In this document: positions 61,491-64,000 of the stretch, in pieces
Layout of the letters: each line of letters opens with the position of its first letter
Position numbering within the stretch: position 1 is the stretch's first letter
DNA from: Pseudomonas helvetica
Lineage (GTDB): Bacteria > Pseudomonadota > Gammaproteobacteria > Pseudomonadales > Pseudomonadaceae
DNA length: 64,000 nt
Direction: 5' to 3'
Assembly (NCBI RefSeq): GCF_039908645.1
Contig: NZ_CP150917.1
Location: 2,429,501 to 2,493,500 of the forward strand
The notes under the pieces: generated by a model
What the model saw: only the letters and a program-made list of their open reading frames with translations
Databases searched by the model: none
What the model was told of the DNA's origin: nothing
Position numbers and translations under genes: made by a program

Positions 61491-62841
61491 TGACCTTTCT
61501 GCTATGCATCAACTGATAGTCAGTGCTCATCCAGGCGCTTTAGACAGTAACAATAAGGCTTTTGCGAGCTGGGTTGAACAGGGGTATTTAGAAGCTCGGC
61601 AACTGTCGGCGCAGGTCAAGTCGAAGAAAGATTCTTTAGCCGTTCTCAATTTTTACATTGCTGGTTTTCAGGATGGTCACGTAGGGCTGAGTCAATCAAA
61701 ACAGGAGAAGTCTTCTTGGGCAGGTTTTGTTTTGGGGATGAAGGGGCAGAGCTTTATTGTAAAGAATGTCTCTAAAGACTGGCCTGTGCCTTTACCTCCC
61801 GTCGGGTCTGAGGTGGTGGCGTGTGATAATAAGTCAGTCCGCGAGATACTGGAAAGTGACCTGTCGCCCTATATTGATCGTAGACTTAAATTGCACTCGA
61901 CATGGTTGCATTTGGCTACGCAGTTGACGGTGGATGATGTCAATTATCCCGTGCTGGGCAGAGTCTTGCCAAACAACTGCCTGGTTACTCTCCCAAATGG
62001 AGATCAACAGCACTTTACTTTGTTATGGCGGCAAGAGCGCGGGGAGCTGGATCCTTTACTGTCGCAGCCTCAACCGCCACAGACTCTAAAAGGCCTGGGA
62101 GACGGGCGCTACTGGATACACGTATCAAATTTCACACCTTCAGCAGCTGAAAATGCCTCCCTCGATAAAATGCTAAGCGGCATCAAAAGTATCAATGATG
62201 CCAAGCTGGTTGTGCTTGATGCACGTGGTAATCGCGGTGGTAACAGTTTAGTGGGTGTTGAAATACTTTCTGCTCTGTTAGGTTCAAAAGTTGTGAATGG
62301 TATGGGTGAGCAATCTCGCGCGTATGCGATGTGGCGTGTTTCTCCTTTTGCATTGTCAACGCTCAGTCATGTTCTAAAGTCCATGGAGGGTGATTATGGA
62401 AAAAACAGTGAAGCCTATAAGTTTGTTTCTGGTTTAACTGAGTCGATGGGGCTCGCGCTTCGTGAGAAAAAAGATTGGTTGCGGCAGCCGAGTTCTTCGT
62501 CAATAGATCAAGGGAAGTTGAAAGGGTTTAATGCTCAAGGCTTCAAAGGTAAGCTTGCGCTGGTGACGGACTCATTTTGCGCTAGCGCCTGTCTAGACTT
62601 TGCGGACATTGTTCTTGCTATTCCGGGGACTGTCCATCTGGGATTACCAACGAGTGCCGACACGCTGTATATTGATATAGGCTCTCAATCACTGCCGAGT
62701 GGTGCCCAGTTCTGGTTACCGTTAAAGGTATGGAGAGACCGAGCGCGAGGAAATAACCAAAGTTATGACCCGAGCTTTATCTTTGATGGGGATATCAATG
62801 ATACTGCGGCCGTGCAGAAATGGGTTCTTGATACGATCTGA
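61459..62841 (+). CDS. S41-type (C-terminal-processing-like) peptidase, frameshifted from its signal peptide
   Basis: A 460-residue frame that begins inside the signal-peptide frame. Its C-terminal half has the S41 pattern: LVVLDARGNRGGNSLVGVEI, then LALVTDSFCASACLDFADIV with the probable nucleophile Ser near residue 375. There is no recognisable PDZ domain. Relatives are secreted or periplasmic proteases. With the A8 tract at 61463-61470 in the present state the product would start without a signal and stay in the cytosol. The gene is AT-richer than average and stands alone. Confidence 0.75.
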   Translation: MQKKWKELTNNDLSAMHQLIVSAHPGALDSNNKAFASWVEQGYLEARQLSAQVKSKKDSLAVLNFYIAGFQDGHVGLSQSKQEKSSWAGFVLGMKGQSFIVKNVSKDWPVPLPPVGSEVVACDNKSVREILESDLSPYIDRRLKLHSTWLHLATQLTVDDVNYPVLGRVLPNNCLVTLPNGDQQHFTLLWRQERGELDPLLSQPQPPQTLKGLGDGRYWIHVSNFTPSAAENASLDKMLSGIKSINDAKLVVLDARGNRGGNSLVGVEILSALLGSKVVNGMGEQSRAYAMWRVSPFALSTLSHVLKSMEGDYGKNSEAYKFVSGLTESMGLALREKKDWLRQPSSSSIDQGKLKGFNAQGFKGKLALVTDSFCASACLDFADIVLAIPGTVHLGLPTSADTLYIDIGSQSLPSGAQFWLPLKVWRDRARGNNQSYDPSFIFDGDINDTAAVQKWVLDTI

Positions 62842-63046
62842 CAGTTATTAAACGATACTGCACTGCGGGCTTAAGCTGGCGAGGCTGCTGAGCAATTCAC
62901 CGATCTTCTTATCATTATGGCTAGACTAGTTTTGAGCTCAGATTGCACGCCAGACGCCTCGACAATCGTTAACCAACAAAAACCATGCAGGGCGTGCATG
63001 CCTGTCCGCTATCCTTGGCCTGACTTCCTGTCGAACGAGCGTTCCC

Positions 63047-63715
63047 ATGCTTCAGGTCCAAGGCGTGTTCAAAAGCTACGCCACACCCCAGGGCCCATTG
63101 GCGGTGTTGCAAGGTGTCGACTTGCAACTGACGCAAGGCAGCAGTCTGGCGCTGATGGGCGAATCCGGCAGTGGCAAGAGCACCTTGCTGCACTTGATTG
63201 CCGGACTCGACAAAGTCGATCGCGGTAGCATCCGTATGGGCGATCAGCGCCTCGAACAGATGAACGAAGGGCAACTGGCAAATTGGCGGCGCACTGAAAT
63301 CGGCTTGGTGTTCCAGCAGTACAACCTGATTGGCAGCCTGCGGGTCGAGGACAATCTGGCATTCCAGGCACGCCTCGCCGGACGTCATGACCTGCGTTGG
63401 CAAGCGCACTTGGTGGCGCGGTTGGGGCTGGGGGATTTACTCCAACGTTATCCGGAGCAGTTATCCGGTGGCCAGCAGCAACGGGTTGCTCTCGGTCGGG
63501 CGCTGGCGTCGCGTCCGCGTCTGCTGTTGGCCGATGAGCCGACCGGCAGTCTCGATGAACACACCAGCGATGAGGTGCTCGACTTGCTGCTGGAGCTGCT
63601 CGATGACAGCCCCAGCAGTTTGTTGATGGTCACTCACAGCCCACGGGTCGCCGCACGGCTGGCAGAAAAAGTGCTGCTGCACGGTGGACGCCTGGTCGAC
63701 ACAGGCCAACGCTGA
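63047..63715 (+). CDS. ABC transporter ATP-binding protein (LolD/MacB type)
   Basis: A 222-residue ATPase: Walker A in [17 protein letters not shown]-loop VFQQYNLI, signature [15 protein letters not shown], Walker [12 protein letters not shown] and the switch His in MVTHSPRVA. Its length and signature place it with the LolD/MacB-type ATPases that work with FtsX-like permeases. The next gene starts one base after its stop and is such a permease, so this pair probably exports or extracts a lipoprotein or similar substrate. Confidence 0.93.
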   Translation: MLQVQGVFKSYATPQGPLAVLQGVDLQLTQGSSLALMGESGSGKSTLLHLIAGLDKVDRGSIRMGDQRLEQMNEGQLANWRRTEIGLVFQQYNLIGSLRVEDNLAFQARLAGRHDLRWQAHLVARLGLGDLLQRYPEQLSGGQQQRVALGRALASRPRLLLADEPTGSLDEHTSDEVLDLLLELLDDSPSSLLMVTHSPRVAARLAEKVLLHGGRLVDTGQR

Positions 63716-63716
63716 T

Positions 63717-64000
63717 ATGGACGTTTTGCGTGAAACCTTGCGAGCGCTGCTCAGCCATTGGCGTCAGCACCCGGTGCAGTTTTTCAGTGTGCTGACCGGG
63801 CTCTGGCTGGCCACCGGCCTGTTGACCGGGGTGCAGGCGCTGAACAGTCAGGCGCGAGAAAGTTACGCCCGCGCCAGTCAACTGATTGGCGGTGAACCCC
63901 AAGCCAGCCTCAGTGCGCCGAATGGCGCGACCTTTTCTCAGGCGTTGTTCGTCAACCTGCGCCGGGCCGGTTGGCCGGTATCACCGGTGTTGCAGGCGCG
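63717..64000 (+). CDS. FtsX-like ABC transporter permease, N-terminal part (cut by window edge)
   Basis: The visible ~94 residues start MDVLRETLRALLSHWRQHPV, followed by a first transmembrane helix (FFSVLTGLWLATGLLTGV) and the beginning of a periplasmic domain, the normal layout of FtsX/MacB-type permeases. The gene runs off the window. It is tightly linked to the upstream ATPase gene. Confidence 0.85.
   Translation, partial: MDVLRETLRALLSHWRQHPVQFFSVLTGLWLATGLLTGVQALNSQARESYARASQLIGGEPQASLSAPNGATFSQALFVNLRRAGWPVSPVLQA

Overview
The window looks like the chromosome of a fluorescent-group Pseudomonas. Codon use is GC-rich, the catabolic gene families are typical of Pseudomonas, a pair of Pseudomonas-type REP palindromes sits at 9826-9960, and the exopolysaccharide (EPS) locus has a gene order that, from memory, resembles the pea locus of P. 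putida. Species assignment is inference. No rRNA, tRNA or CRISPR array was seen.

1-9.8 kb: a catabolic cluster. An MFS transporter (cut by the window edge), a TIM-barrel isomerase/epimerase and a MocR-type regulator read leftward. Divergent from them is a tight rightward operon: quinone oxidoreductase, TauD-type dioxygenase, beta-keto acid cleavage enzyme (BKACE), MFS importer, FrnE/DsbA protein, small Rieske ferredoxin and a YeiH-type sulfate/sulfite exporter. Together they suggest uptake and cleavage of an unidentified, possibly sulfur-containing acid. 9.8-22.7 kb: the REP pair, an AraC-type regulator, an RBBP9-like hydrolase, then a six-gene lipid/envelope set (DUF1302, DUF1329, Ycf48-like, MMPL transporter, acyl-CoA dehydrogenase, acyl-CoA ligase).

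22.8-29.8 kb: small ordinary genes (DUF3761, Lrp/AsnC, DUF2000, LysE, adenosine-specific kinase), a GC-rich regulator/beta-propeller pair, a small acidic protein, a ChbG/HpnK deacetylase and gene debris, including a frameshifted fosmidomycin-resistance-type MFS remnant.

30.1-60.4 kb: a large Wzx/Wzy-type EPS locus. It holds a Wza-like exporter, an outer-membrane barrel protein, a chain-length regulator, a tyrosine kinase, GalE, a secreted glycoside hydrolase, a polymerase, flippases, many glycosyltransferases, an acetyltransferase, a WecG/TagA enzyme, a PEP-CTERM-like secreted protein, GT61, a FemAB-like protein and the initiating phosphoglycosyltransferase. The locus has been remodelled. A 694-bp direct repeat (39641-40334 and 47297-47990) carries the polymerase/flippase promoter and the 5' part of the flippase gene, and brackets about 7 kb of foreign DNA. 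That DNA contains an intact replacement flippase on the other strand, two AT-richer glycosyltransferases, an IS5 element, and remnants of IS5, IS66, IS630 and a group II intron. Both resident flippase copies are broken: one truncated, one with two in-frame deletions.

60.4-64 kb: a regulatory-looking gap with a perfect 8-bp-arm palindrome, a sulfatase/phosphoethanolamine-transferase remnant, an S41-type protease whose signal peptide is out of frame across an A8 tract, and the start of an ABC export operon that runs off the window.
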